DNA of 64,000 bases from Vitreoscilla stercoraria DSM 513. Its GTDB lineage: Bacteria; Pseudomonadota; Gammaproteobacteria; Burkholderiales; Neisseriaceae. Below are positions 55,727-64,000 of this stretch, one piece after another. The notes beneath the pieces are model-generated. The model had not been told where the DNA came from and ran no database searches. It saw only the letters and a list, made by a program, of their open reading frames with translations. The stretch is from the NCBI RefSeq assembly GCF_000382305.1, contig NZ_KB908028.1, positions 1 through 64,000 of the forward strand, read 5' to 3'. Position numbers and translations under genes: made by a program. Positions within the stretch are counted from its first letter, which is position 1. Each line of letters starts with the position of its first letter.

Positions 55727-57229
55727 ATGCCTCTGTCTTCGATTTTAGCCACTGTTGATTTGGGTTCTAACAGTTTTCGTGTACAAATTTGTGCTGTTGA
55801 AAACGGTCAATTGCGCGTCATTGACTCACTCAAAGAAATGGTTCGCTTCGCAGGCGGCTTGGATGAAAACAAAAATATCACCACAGATGCGCAAGAGCGT
55901 GCTTTAGAATGTTTGTCACGCTTTGGTCAGCGTTTACAAGGTTTGCAAACCGAACAAGTGCGCGTAGTGGCTACCAATACATTCCGTGTGGCCAAAAACA
56001 TTCAAGATTTTTTGCCCAAAGCCGAAGCCGCTTTGGGTTTTCCGATTCAAATCATTGCTGGTCGTGAAGAAGCCCGTTTGATCTATTTGGGCGTCAAACA
56101 CACGCAACCACCGACTACGCAGAATATGCTCGTCGTCGATATTGGTGGTGGCTCCACCGAATTTGTCATTGGCAGCGATTTACAACCTGACATCATGGAA
56201 AGTTTGCCTTTAGGTTGTGTGTCTTACAGCACCCGTTTTTTCCCTGATGGCAAAATTACCGCAGAGCGTTTTGAACAAGCCGTTGCCAGCGCCCGCATCG
56301 AAATCCAGCGCATTTCTCAGGATTTGAAACAACATGGCTGGGATTTTGCGATTGGTAGTTCAGGCTCAGCACGCTCTATTCGCGATGTGATTGATGCTTA
56401 CAAGCTGAGCAAACATGATTTGGATGTAGCCTCTATGCGCATGATAGCCAAGAAAGTGATCAATGCAGGTTCAACTCGCAAAGCCAAATTATTGGGGATG
56501 AAAAGCGATCGCATCGAAGTGTTTGCAGGTGGCTTAGCCGTGATGGTCGCAGTATTTGAAGAATTGAATTTGGATGCCATGTCTGTGACCGATGCTGCTT
56601 TGCGTGATGGTGTCTTTTTTGACATGATGGGTCGAGATTTAGAGCGTGATTTGCGTGATGAAACAGTCGAATTATTCCAGTCTTTATACCATGTCGACGT
56701 AGCGCAAGCGAACCGTGTCAAACAAATTGCCAAACAGTGTTTTGCAGGCTTATCACAATCTTTACCCAACAGCCAATTGCAAATTTGGAATGAATATCTA
56801 GATTGGGCAGCATCCTTACATGAAGTTGGCATGAGCATTGCCCACTCAGGTTATCACAAGCATTCTGCTTATATTTTAGACCATGCAGACATGTTTGGCT
56901 TCTCGCGCCAAGAACAGCATTTATTAGCAGTATTGGTATTGAGCCATCGTGGTGACATTAAAAAATTGGTCGATGTCGTGACAGATGAGCAATGGTGGCC
57001 TGCTGTATTTGCCATGCGTTTGGCGGCACTGTTTTGTCGCAGCCGCAAAGATTTGATTTTTCCTGACAACACCAGCTTGTATTACGATGCGGCAAGTAAA
57101 ACATGTGTGCTACAAATCAGCGCACAGTGGTTACAAGACAATCCATTGATTGCAGGCAGTTTGGCACAAGAAGTTTTACAATGGCATCATATTCAGTCCG
57201 AACTTAAAATCGAGGCGATTACACCATGA
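55727..57229 (+). CDS. ppx: Exopolyphosphatase (Ppx/GppA family)
   Basis: 500 residues. Ppx releases phosphate from polyphosphate. The ASKHA-fold phosphate loops are VDLGSNSFRVQI (~9-20) and VDIGGGSTEFVIG (~138-150). The C-terminal HD-like helical domain (YLDWAASLHEVGMSIAHSG) is typical. It overlaps the corA-like gene by ATGA. Confidence 0.9.
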   Translation: MPLSSILATVDLGSNSFRVQICAVENGQLRVIDSLKEMVRFAGGLDENKNITTDAQERALECLSRFGQRLQGLQTEQVRVVATNTFRVAKNIQDFLPKAEAALGFPIQIIAGREEARLIYLGVKHTQPPTTQNMLVVDIGGGSTEFVIGSDLQPDIMESLPLGCVSYSTRFFPDGKITAERFEQAVASARIEIQRISQDLKQHGWDFAIGSSGSARSIRDVIDAYKLSKHDLDVASMRMIAKKVINAGSTRKAKLLGMKSDRIEVFAGGLAVMVAVFEELNLDAMSVTDAALRDGVFFDMMGRDLERDLRDETVELFQSLYHVDVAQANRVKQIAKQCFAGLSQSLPNSQLQIWNEYLDWAASLHEVGMSIAHSGYHKHSAYILDHADMFGFSRQEQHLLAVLVLSHRGDIKKLVDVVTDEQWWPAVFAMRLAALFCRSRKDLIFPDNTSLYYDAASKTCVLQISAQWLQDNPLIAGSLAQEVLQWHHIQSELKIEAITP

Positions 57230-58233
57230 ATGACAGCAGCAAAGCGACTTCGTTGAATATCCATTGTCAGACCATAGACGCTCATCAACAGATACACGAT
57301 GCCAAACTGAGCCTTGCTGCTGACTTTCACAAACCTTTAGAGCGCCATTGGCTACAATTATCAGGTGCGGCTAATTTCGAGCAAATTAGCCATATATTGC
57401 ATTCTTACCAATTGCATCCATTGGTACTCGAAGACATGAGCAACAAATCCCAACGTGCCAAAATCGAAGACTATGGCGATTATGTATTCATCGTCTTGCG
57501 TGGCAGCATGTTAACTGACAAACAACAATTGAAAAACCAATTGCTGTATTTAATCATCGCTCCAGATTTTTTCATCAGCTACCATCCTAAACCTCTGTTC
57601 ATTGAGCCCATGCTATACCAAAACTTGCATGCGCAACAATCACCACATTGGGCGGCACAACCTGATTTCAGTTATTTACTCTATGTGCATTTGGATTGTT
57701 GGATTGATTTATTGATGACGCATGTTGAAAGCTTCAGCACTAAAATTGAAAAACTCGATGGTATATTATTACAACTGCCTCGCGATGAAGACATGTTGCC
57801 CAAATTACATCGACTCAAACACGATGCCTCTAGGCTCAGACGTTCGGCAGGACCTGTGCGCGATGTTTTATATTCACTGATGCGCAATGATTATGGCGTG
57901 CTATCCACACAAAGCAGCAGCTGGTATTGGCGTGACACTTATGACCATTGTTTACAATTATTGGAAAATCTAGACTTCAGCCGCGATACTTTATTGTCCA
58001 TGATTGATTTGGTTGTAGGCGCGCAAACCAACCGTATGAATGAGCAGATGCGCCTTTTAACAGCAGTCAGTATGATTTTCATGCCGCTGACAGTGATTAC
58101 TGGTATTTATGGCATGAACTTTGAATACATGCCTGAATTACAATGGAAATACAGCTATTTTGTGGTATTAGGTGTCATGGCATTGATTTGTCTGAGTGCA
58201 TTGCGTCTTTTCATACGCCGAAAATGGTTATAA
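57226..58233 (+). CDS. corA: CorA family divalent metal ion transporter
   Basis: 335 residues. The soluble N-terminal domain contains LVLEDMSNKSQRAKIEDYGDY (quoted in part) and a long stalk helix. Two C-terminal membrane helices carry the selectivity loop YGMNF (GMN motif, ~301). It mediates Mg2+, Co2+ or Ni2+ movement. Start overlaps the ppx stop, so Mg2+ transport and polyphosphate breakdown are co-expressed, plausibly because polyphosphate chelates Mg2+. Confidence 0.9.
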   Translation: MNDSSKATSLNIHCQTIDAHQQIHDAKLSLAADFHKPLERHWLQLSGAANFEQISHILHSYQLHPLVLEDMSNKSQRAKIEDYGDYVFIVLRGSMLTDKQQLKNQLLYLIIAPDFFISYHPKPLFIEPMLYQNLHAQQSPHWAAQPDFSYLLYVHLDCWIDLLMTHVESFSTKIEKLDGILLQLPRDEDMLPKLHRLKHDASRLRRSAGPVRDVLYSLMRNDYGVLSTQSSSWYWRDTYDHCLQLLENLDFSRDTLLSMIDLVVGAQTNRMNEQMRLLTAVSMIFMPLTVITGIYGMNFEYMPELQWKYSYFVVLGVMALICLSALRLFIRRKWL

Positions 58234-58272
58234 TCTTATTTATCAAAACATTTTAATTGTAATGGAAATTTT

Positions 58273-58779
58273 ATGCCCCATTTAGACCATCCAACCATTG
58301 TAGAAGCTCAATCTGAATTGACTATGACAGTATTAATGACTCCTGACATGGCCAATTTTTCTGGCAATGTTCACGGTGGTGCCATTTTAAAATTATTAGA
58401 TCAAGTCGCTTATGCTTGTGCTAGCCGTTTTTCAGGCAGCTATGTGGTGACTTTATCTGTGGACAAAGTGACATTCAAAGAGCCGATTTATGTGGGTGAA
58501 TTGGTCAACTTTTTGGCCTCGGTCAACCATGTTGGCAAAACCTCTATGGAAATTGGCATTCGTGTCGAAGCGCAAAACATCCGTGAACGCACCGTGCGCC
58601 ACACCAACAGCTGCTATTTCACCATGGTAGCCGTCGATGAAAATGGCAAGCCAATTACAGTGCCAGAATTAAGCTTAGATTCACCATTGAAGCAATGCCG
58701 TTTCGATGCTGCAGAGCAACGCAAACAATTGCGCTTACAAAGCGTGCAAATCGCCTCTTGCAACGCCTACAAAGGTTAA
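58273..58779 (+). CDS. Acyl-CoA thioesterase, hotdog fold (YciA/BACH type)
   Basis: 168 residues. MTVLMTPDMANFSGNVHGGAILKLLDQVAYACASR (in parts) shows the N-x-x-G-x-H-G-G-x-x-x-x-x-D hotdog active site. VTLSVDKVTFKEPIYVGELV follows. Hydrolyses acyl-CoAs of uncertain chain length. It lies 6 bp before ribE, so it is in the riboflavin unit, perhaps only by transcription. Confidence 0.9.
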   Translation: MPHLDHPTIVEAQSELTMTVLMTPDMANFSGNVHGGAILKLLDQVAYACASRFSGSYVVTLSVDKVTFKEPIYVGELVNFLASVNHVGKTSMEIGIRVEAQNIRERTVRHTNSCYFTMVAVDENGKPITVPELSLDSPLKQCRFDAAEQRKQLRLQSVQIASCNAYKG

Positions 58780-58785
58780 TTCATT

Positions 58786-59406
58786 ATGTTTACAGGAATT
58801 GTGCAAGGCAAAGCAACGCTCATCGCTATCGAAGACCGTGGCGAATTTCGCCGCCATACAGTGCGCTTACCACAAGAATTGTCAGACAATTTGCAAATTG
58901 GTGCCTCTGTCGCTCATAACGGTTGCTGCTTAACCATTACCGAATTTCAAAACAATGAAGTGGCGTTTGATTTGATTGCTGAAACCTTGCGCTGTACCAA
59001 TTTGGGCAGTTTGCAAGTAGACGATGTGGTCAACATCGAACGCGCCGCTCGTTTTGGCGATGAAATTGGCGGGCATGTGATGAGTGGTCATATCACCACC
59101 ACCACTGACATTATTGCCATTGAAAATACCGATTTCAACACCACTATTTGGTTTAAGCTGCCAGAGTCTTGCAAACCGTATGTTTTAAGCAAAGGCTTTG
59201 TCGGTTTAGATGGCTGTTCTTTGACCATAGGCGATGTGTTACCAGACCGTTTCAACGTGCACTTGATTCCAGAAACTTTAGAGCGTACTTTATTCGGTCA
59301 ACGCCAAGTAGGCGATGCCATTAATATTGAAGTTGATGCCCAAACCCAAGCCATTGTAGACACAGTGAGCCGCATTTTGGCGCAGCAACAAACATCCGTG
59401 AAATAG
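58786..59406 (+). CDS. ribE: Riboflavin synthase alpha chain
   Basis: 206 residues built of two lumazine-binding repeats: MFTGIVQGKATLI and NGCCLTIT in the first (~1-95), GHVMSGHI at the joint, and LDGCSLTIGDV in the second. It dismutates two 6,7-dimethyl-8-ribityllumazine molecules to riboflavin. The symbol ribC is used in some species. ribB follows after 13 bp. Confidence 0.94.
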   Translation: MFTGIVQGKATLIAIEDRGEFRRHTVRLPQELSDNLQIGASVAHNGCCLTITEFQNNEVAFDLIAETLRCTNLGSLQVDDVVNIERAARFGDEIGGHVMSGHITTTTDIIAIENTDFNTTIWFKLPESCKPYVLSKGFVGLDGCSLTIGDVLPDRFNVHLIPETLERTLFGQRQVGDAINIEVDAQTQAIVDTVSRILAQQQTSVK

Positions 59407-59419
59407 AAAGCAGAACAAC

Positions 59420-60523
59420 ATGATCTCCACTCCAGCCGAAATCATTGCCGACATCAAAGCGGGCAAAATCGTCATCTTAACCGATGCCGAAGACCGTGAA
59501 AATGAAGGCGACTTGGTAATGGCAGCCCAATTTGTCACTCCTGAAGCCATCAATTTCATGATCAAGCACGCGCGTGGCTTGGTATGTTTGCCTATGGCAG
59601 ACGAATTGATTGATCGCTTGGGTTTGCCAATGATGACCCAAAACAATGGTGCGCAATACGGCACCAACTTCACCGTGTCGATTGAAGCGCGTGAAGGCAT
59701 TTCCACAGGCATTTCTGCTGCCGATCGTGCCCACACGATTCAAACGGCAGTTGCACACCATGCTCAAGCCGATGACATCGTTCAACCTGGTCACATTTTC
59801 CCATTGCGCGCACGCAAAGGTGGTGTGTTAGTGCGTGCAGGTCACACTGAAGCGAGTGTGGATTTGGCACAATTGGCAGGTTTAACGCCTGCGGCAGTGA
59901 TTTGCGAAATCATCAATGATGATGGCACCATGGCACGCATGCCTGAATTGGAAGTGTTTGCACAAGAACACGGTTTGAAAATGGGTACGATTGAAGATTT
60001 AATCGAATACCGCAGTAAAACCGAAAGCTTGATTGAAGACATGGGACACAATACGGTGCAAACGCCTTGGGGCGAATTCACCCAACATTTGTACGTCGAC
60101 CATTTACAAGGCGAAACCCATTTGGCTTTGGTCAAAGGCAATATCACGCCTGACTCTGATGTATGGGTGCGTGTACACGAGCCTTTCAGCGCCATGGACT
60201 TCATCAGTCCCAATCCACAACACAGCTGGAGTTTGCCGCAAACTTTGGCAAAATTGCAATCGGTAGACGCAGGCGTGGCCATTTTGTTGCACCGTTCTGA
60301 AACAGGCTCTAAATTATTAGAACGTGCCTTGCCACAAGGCAGCAACCCACGTTCTACTTGGGACAGCAAAACTTACGGCATTGGTGCACAAATTTTGACC
60401 GCATTGAATGTCAAAAAAATGCGTGTGATGGGCAAGCCTTATGCGTTCAATGTTTTGAATGGCTTTGGTTTGGAAATCACAGGCTTTGCTTCACCTGAGG
60501 CACAAGACGATTTTTCAGTATAA
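59420..60523 (+). CDS. ribB: DHBP synthase RibB with degenerate RibA-like C-terminal domain
   Basis: 367 residues. The N-terminal ~205 residues are 3,4-dihydroxy-2-butanone 4-phosphate synthase: DAEDRENEGDLVMAA (~22-36), GISAADRAHTI, and GHTEASVDLAQLAG. The C-terminal ~160 residues follow the GTP cyclohydrolase II fold in outline (VRVHEPFSAMDF, YGIGAQILTALNVKKMRV) but have no cysteines at all, so the three zinc ligands are missing. It should therefore make only DHBP, and a separate RibA must exist elsewhere. Confidence 0.92.
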   Translation: MISTPAEIIADIKAGKIVILTDAEDRENEGDLVMAAQFVTPEAINFMIKHARGLVCLPMADELIDRLGLPMMTQNNGAQYGTNFTVSIEAREGISTGISAADRAHTIQTAVAHHAQADDIVQPGHIFPLRARKGGVLVRAGHTEASVDLAQLAGLTPAAVICEIINDDGTMARMPELEVFAQEHGLKMGTIEDLIEYRSKTESLIEDMGHNTVQTPWGEFTQHLYVDHLQGETHLALVKGNITPDSDVWVRVHEPFSAMDFISPNPQHSWSLPQTLAKLQSVDAGVAILLHRSETGSKLLERALPQGSNPRSTWDSKTYGIGAQILTALNVKKMRVMGKPYAFNVLNGFGLEITGFASPEAQDDFSV

Positions 60524-60540
60524 TTTGAATACAATGCTGA

Positions 60541-60592
60541 AAGCATGCAATAAGCGTCCTGTAAACATTTACAGGACGCTTATTGCATGCTT
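60541..60592. terminator. Long DUS-pair hairpin terminator
   Basis: 25-bp perfect arms starting AAGCATGCAATAAGCGTC with loop CA. The longest such hairpin in the window, between convergent ribB and cycP. Confidence 0.9.
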
Positions 60593-60604
60593 GTAACAAT
60601 GCAA

Positions 60605-61090
60605 TTAAGAAGTACGCGCTTTGAAAGCAGTATGACAAGATTTGCAACTCTCACCTACTTGTCCAATCGGTGCTTTCACGGCATCCAAAGTGCCTTGCGC
60701 TGCCGCCTCATTCAAAGCCTTAGAAGCGTCCTGAAGCTTTTGGATTTCTTGCTTGAACGCATCATTTTTCTCCCACACAACCGGCAAAGCATTCGATTTG
60801 GTATCGATGGTGGTAATAGAATAATGTTCCCAACCTTGGTTTGCCGCTTGGTTTAAAGTAGCAGCCGCAGCTTGTACTTTGGCCGCATCAAACGCCGCGT
60901 CACCTGCTGCCACTTCTTTCAACGTTTTATTGGCTTGTGCCAATACTTTCATATTTTTAACACGCTCTTTGACTTGGTCTTCTGCGCTCAAACGGCCTGC
61001 TGCTGCCTTATCCGCTGGCGCTGTTTTTTCACCACCGCACGCACTCAAACACAATGCCAATGCCAAACTGGCCAATAAAGTCTTGGTCAT
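60605..61090 (-). CDS. cycP: Cytochrome c' lipoprotein
   Basis: 161 residues from the ATG at 61090 (GAGGC upstream); a frame reaching 61120 is longer but unsupported. A lipobox LSAC (Cys ~19) gives a lipid anchor. A four-helix bundle follows, and the heme site CKSCH lies near the C-terminus (ESCKSCHTAFK), the class II cytochrome c arrangement. In pathogenic Neisseria a similar lipoprotein cytochrome c' protects against nitric oxide. Confidence 0.88.
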   Translation of the reverse strand: MTKTLLASLALALCLSACGGEKTAPADKAAAGRLSAEDQVKERVKNMKVLAQANKTLKEVAAGDAAFDAAKVQAAAATLNQAANQGWEHYSITTIDTKSNALPVVWEKNDAFKQEIQKLQDASKALNEAAAQGTLDAVKAPIGQVGESCKSCHTAFKARTS

Positions 61091-61264
61091 CGCCTCAACC
61101 TTTCTCATAAAATGATTCATCTAATCTGATGAGTGAATATGACTGTTTTGCTGCGCACAGCCAACCCAAAACAGTCAGAATACTGCTTTCACAATCTGAA
61201 AACAATAAAAAAGCAAACCAACATCGATTTGCTTTTTCATCGAACAAACTTTCAGGACGCTTAC

Positions 61265-62440
61265 TTACATGCGTGCCAAAGCTTGTTCCAAATCCGCTTG
61301 TAAATCGGCGACATTTTCCAAACCCACAGACAATCGAATCAAACTTTCAGTAATACCTGCTGCGGCTTTGCCCTCTTCACTGACACGGCAATGCGTGGTT
61401 GTGTAAGGATGGGTAATGGTAGATTTCACATCGCCCAAATTGCCTGTGCGTGAGAACAATTCCACCGAATCGACCACATGCCAAGCTTCTTTGCGCGCAC
61501 CTTTGATTTCAAACGCCACCACCACGCCAAACATGCGTTGTTGCTCTTTGGCCAAAGCGTGTTGCGGGTGGCTTTCCAAGCCGCCGTAATACACTTTTTC
61601 AACCTTAGGATGGTTTTCCAACCAACGTGCCAAAGTCAAAGCATTCGAACATTCACGCTCCAAACGCACGAACAAGGTTTCCAAACCACTAGACAATAAC
61701 CATGCATTGAATGGAGAAATGATTTCACCTGCGGTTTTGACATGGTTCCAAACTTGCTCGATTAAAACATTCGAACCACACACAATCCCGCCAATAGCAC
61801 GCCCATGACCATCAATACCTTTGGTTGCCGATGCCAAAGAAATGTCGGCACCCAAAGCAATCGGCTGTTGCACCGCTGGCGTACAGAAACAATTGTCCAC
61901 AATCAAAACCGCGCCATGTTTGTGCGCCAAATCAGCCAAAGCACGAATGTCTGCCACTTCACCCAACGGATTGGATGGGGTTTCCAAGAACAAAACTTTG
62001 GTATTGGTTTGAATGGCTGCTTCCCAAGCCGATAAATCGACAGGGCTCACACATGTGACTTCAATGCCATAGCGTGGCAACATATTGTTAACCACAGAGC
62101 TGGTCGAGCCAAACAAGCTGTGACTCGAGAGCAAATGGTCACCTTGTTTTAACAAGCTGACTAAAGTCGCGTGAATCGCTGCCATGCCGCTTGATGTGGC
62201 CACAGCACGCTCTGCCCCTTCCAATTGCGCCATACGCTGTTCAAACGCCATAATGGTCGGATTGGCTGTACGGCTGTAGGTAAAACCTTCTTGCTCACCA
62301 ACAAACAAACGTGAAGCATCTTCCGCTGTTGGGTAAGTGAAGCTGCTGCTCATGAACACCGCTTGACTGTGTTCAGAAAAATCACTGATTTGGCGACCAC
62401 CGCGAATGGCGATGGTTTCTGGATGCCATGACTTACTCAT
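61265..62440 (-). CDS. metZ: O-succinylhomoserine sulfhydrylase MetZ
   Basis: 391 residues of the Cys/Met PLP family. Makes homocysteine from O-succinylhomoserine and sulfide. Motifs: YSRTANPTIMAFEQ, ATSSGMAAIHA, LETPSNPLGEV, DNCFCTPAVQQP, and SATKGIDGHGRAIGG with the PLP lysine. The C-terminal GITESLIRLSVGLE is typical. It lies 18 bp after purF on the same strand, the same gene order as in Pseudomonas and several betaproteobacteria. Confidence 0.92.
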   Translation of the reverse strand: MSKSWHPETIAIRGGRQISDFSEHSQAVFMSSSFTYPTAEDASRLFVGEQEGFTYSRTANPTIMAFEQRMAQLEGAERAVATSSGMAAIHATLVSLLKQGDHLLSSHSLFGSTSSVVNNMLPRYGIEVTCVSPVDLSAWEAAIQTNTKVLFLETPSNPLGEVADIRALADLAHKHGAVLIVDNCFCTPAVQQPIALGADISLASATKGIDGHGRAIGGIVCGSNVLIEQVWNHVKTAGEIISPFNAWLLSSGLETLFVRLERECSNALTLARWLENHPKVEKVYYGGLESHPQHALAKEQQRMFGVVVAFEIKGARKEAWHVVDSVELFSRTGNLGDVKSTITHPYTTTHCRVSEEGKAAAGITESLIRLSVGLENVADLQADLEQALARM

Positions 62441-62458
62441 ATTCTTTAAACTTTCTAC

Positions 62459-63997
62459 TTACTCGTCGTCATCCAAATCATCATCGATACGGACACTGTG
62501 GTCTACCAAGCTTGGTTTGACTTTGTTCAATAACTCAACGGAAATCTTGCCGCTGGCCAAACGTTCAAGATACGCCTCATCCACGTCACCCGTCAAATAC
62601 TCGCCATTGAAGCAAGAAGTGTCAAAACCATCAATTTTTGGGTTTAAATTGCGCACAACTGCCACTAAATCCGCTAAATCTTGGAATACCACGCCATCGG
62701 CAGAGATTTCTTTGGCAATCTCTTCTACGGTACGATCAGTTGCAATTAATTCTGCACGCGTTGGCATGTCTATGCCATATACGTTTGGATAACGGACTTC
62801 TGGTGCTGCTGATGCAAAATACACGTTTTTGGCACCCGCATCGCGCGCCATTTCCACAATCTCAAGACTGGTCGTACCACGCACAATCGAGTCATCAACC
62901 AACAAAATGTTTTTACCGCGAAACTCGCTTTCAACAGGGCTCAATTTTTGGCGTACCGATTTTTTACGTACCGCTTGGCCTGGCATGATAAAAGTACGGC
63001 CAATATAGCGATTTTTGATAAAACCTTCACGGTAAGTAATGCCCAAATGGTGTGCCAATTCCATAGCGCTAGGACGGCTGGTATCAGGAATCGGCATCAC
63101 CACATCGATTTCTTTCCATGGCAATTCACGTTTGACTTTTTCAGCCAAAGACACACCCATATCCGCACGAGCTTGGTACACAGACACACCGTCCATCACC
63201 GTATCAGGACGCGCAAAATACACATATTCAAACAAACATGGTTTTAAGGTCGCCTGTGGATGACATTGTTGTGAATGGAACTCACCGTCAAAGCTAATAA
63301 ATACTGCCTCACCCGGAGCAACGTCACGCCACAACTCAAAACCCAAGCCATTGAATGCCACAGACTCAGAGCTCACTGCATATTCTTCACGACCTTGCGC
63401 ATCAATATTTTTACCCAAAATCAAAGGTCGAATACCAAACGGGTCACGAAATGCCACCAAGCCATAGCCAGCAATCAGCGCCACCACACCATAAGCACCG
63501 CGCACCAATTTTTGCAATTCGGTGACTGCACCAAAAATATGCTCTACAGTTAAATCGCTGCCTTCAACCTGTTTTTCCAATTCATGGGCAAACACGTTCA
63601 ACAATACTTCAGAGTCTGAACTGGTATTAATGTGACGCAAATCACGGTAACACACGTTTTCATACAATTCATCCGTATTGGTCAAATTACCGTTGTGCGC
63701 TAACACAATGCCAAATGGCGAGTTCACATAAAACGGTTGTGCCTCTGCCGCACTTTTTGAATTACCAGCCGTTGGGTAGCGCACATGCGCAATACCTGCA
63801 TTGCCCACCAAATCACGCATATTACGGGTACGAAACACATCTCGCACCATACCGCTGCCTTTGTGCATATGAAACGAATGACCACTGGCAGTCACAATTC
63901 CCGCGGCATCTTGACCGCGATGTTGCAACATTTGCAATCCATCGTATAACAACTGATTGACAGGTTCATGAGACACTAGGCCGAAAATACCACACAT
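62459..63997 (-). CDS. purF: Amidophosphoribosyltransferase PurF
   Basis: 512 residues, full length: the start codon is 3 bp from the window edge. First step of purine synthesis. MCGIFG gives the N-terminal glutaminase cysteine after Met removal. The PRPP motif LLVDDSIVRGTTS lies at ~365-377. VMPIPDTSRPSA and RNRYIGRTFI-like segments complete the transferase domain. Cotranscribed with metZ. Confidence 0.96.
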   Translation of the reverse strand: MCGIFGLVSHEPVNQLLYDGLQMLQHRGQDAAGIVTASGHSFHMHKGSGMVRDVFRTRNMRDLVGNAGIAHVRYPTAGNSKSAAEAQPFYVNSPFGIVLAHNGNLTNTDELYENVCYRDLRHINTSSDSEVLLNVFAHELEKQVEGSDLTVEHIFGAVTELQKLVRGAYGVVALIAGYGLVAFRDPFGIRPLILGKNIDAQGREEYAVSSESVAFNGLGFELWRDVAPGEAVFISFDGEFHSQQCHPQATLKPCLFEYVYFARPDTVMDGVSVYQARADMGVSLAEKVKRELPWKEIDVVMPIPDTSRPSAMELAHHLGITYREGFIKNRYIGRTFIMPGQAVRKKSVRQKLSPVESEFRGKNILLVDDSIVRGTTSLEIVEMARDAGAKNVYFASAAPEVRYPNVYGIDMPTRAELIATDRTVEEIAKEISADGVVFQDLADLVAVVRNLNPKIDGFDTSCFNGEYLTGDVDEAYLERLASGKISVELLNKVKPSLVDHSVRIDDDLDDDE

Positions 63998-64000
63998 GGA

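Overview
The window is chromosomal DNA of a member of the Neisseriaceae (Betaproteobacteria). The genus cannot be fixed from the sequence alone. Three things point there. Gene content fits: ComP-like minor pilin, lipoprotein cytochrome c', FolE2, a PIN-PhoH protein, purF-metZ and ybeD-lipB-lipA. Intrinsic terminators are built from inverted pairs of one short word. The same word is scattered singly through genes and spacers, which is how DNA uptake sequences (DUS) behave in this family. Here the word is AAGCGTCCTGTAAA, with a sub-variant AGCGGCCTG(T)AA. It is not one of the DUS dialects I can recall, but it keeps the CTG core shared by those I know. About 40 close copies are visible, 13 of them arranged as hairpins between genes.

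Region 1 (1 to about 4345, perhaps 4757) looks like the end of an integrated mobile element. It holds the 3' end of a DUF927 (primase/helicase-type) gene and about 1.75 kb of non-coding DNA full of repeats: 12 GTGGTCAC iterons, three GACCGTCAA palindromes, a 26-bp palindrome and four copies of a ~36-bp direct repeat. An AT-rich gene follows for a DUF262-HNH nuclease-like protein, a probable defence cargo. Two TTGGGGGCAA direct repeats come next, then a short stretch matching the 3' end of a tmRNA gene (CCCCGCCTCCACCA), the likely attachment site.

Region 2 (4.7 to 31 kb) is ordinary core and accessory metabolism: RhlE helicase, a NERD protein, PLP enzymes, FolE2, several hypothetical and membrane proteins, a lipoprotein, a radical SAM protein and a GNAT enzyme. 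It includes a compact minus-strand operon likely concerned with acylated or carbamoylated polyamines (HDAC-like acetylpolyamine amidohydrolase, NhaC-like transporter, AguB). A periplasmic amidohydrolase, a zinc alcohol dehydrogenase, a PaiB-like protein, a YcaC-like hydrolase with a divergent LysR regulator, and a DadA-like oxidase follow.

Region 3 (31.4 to 35.1 kb) is the poorly understood Anbu proteasome operon: circularly permuted ATP-grasp, alpha-E protein, transglutaminase-like protein and the HslV-like peptidase Anbu, with two ATGA start/stop overlaps. Here the transglutaminase ends in 22 glutamines and the alpha-E protein is short.

Region 4 (35.3 to 64 kb) holds a TSUP permease with a LysR regulator, the spermidine exporter pair mdtJI, ndh, fpr, gltX, xpt, bcp, an AraC/MFS pair, PIN-PhoH, dsbD, mgtE-prmC, and a cluster with an adaptor-like lipoprotein, a pilin and a ComP-like pilin. 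After that come ybeD-lipB-lipA, ppx-corA, a thioesterase with ribE and ribB, cycP and purF-metZ. The most noteworthy combination is an apparently undescribed uptake-sequence dialect together with a candidate for its own receptor (ComP-like, 53186-53626), whose C-terminal cysteine loop appears shortened.
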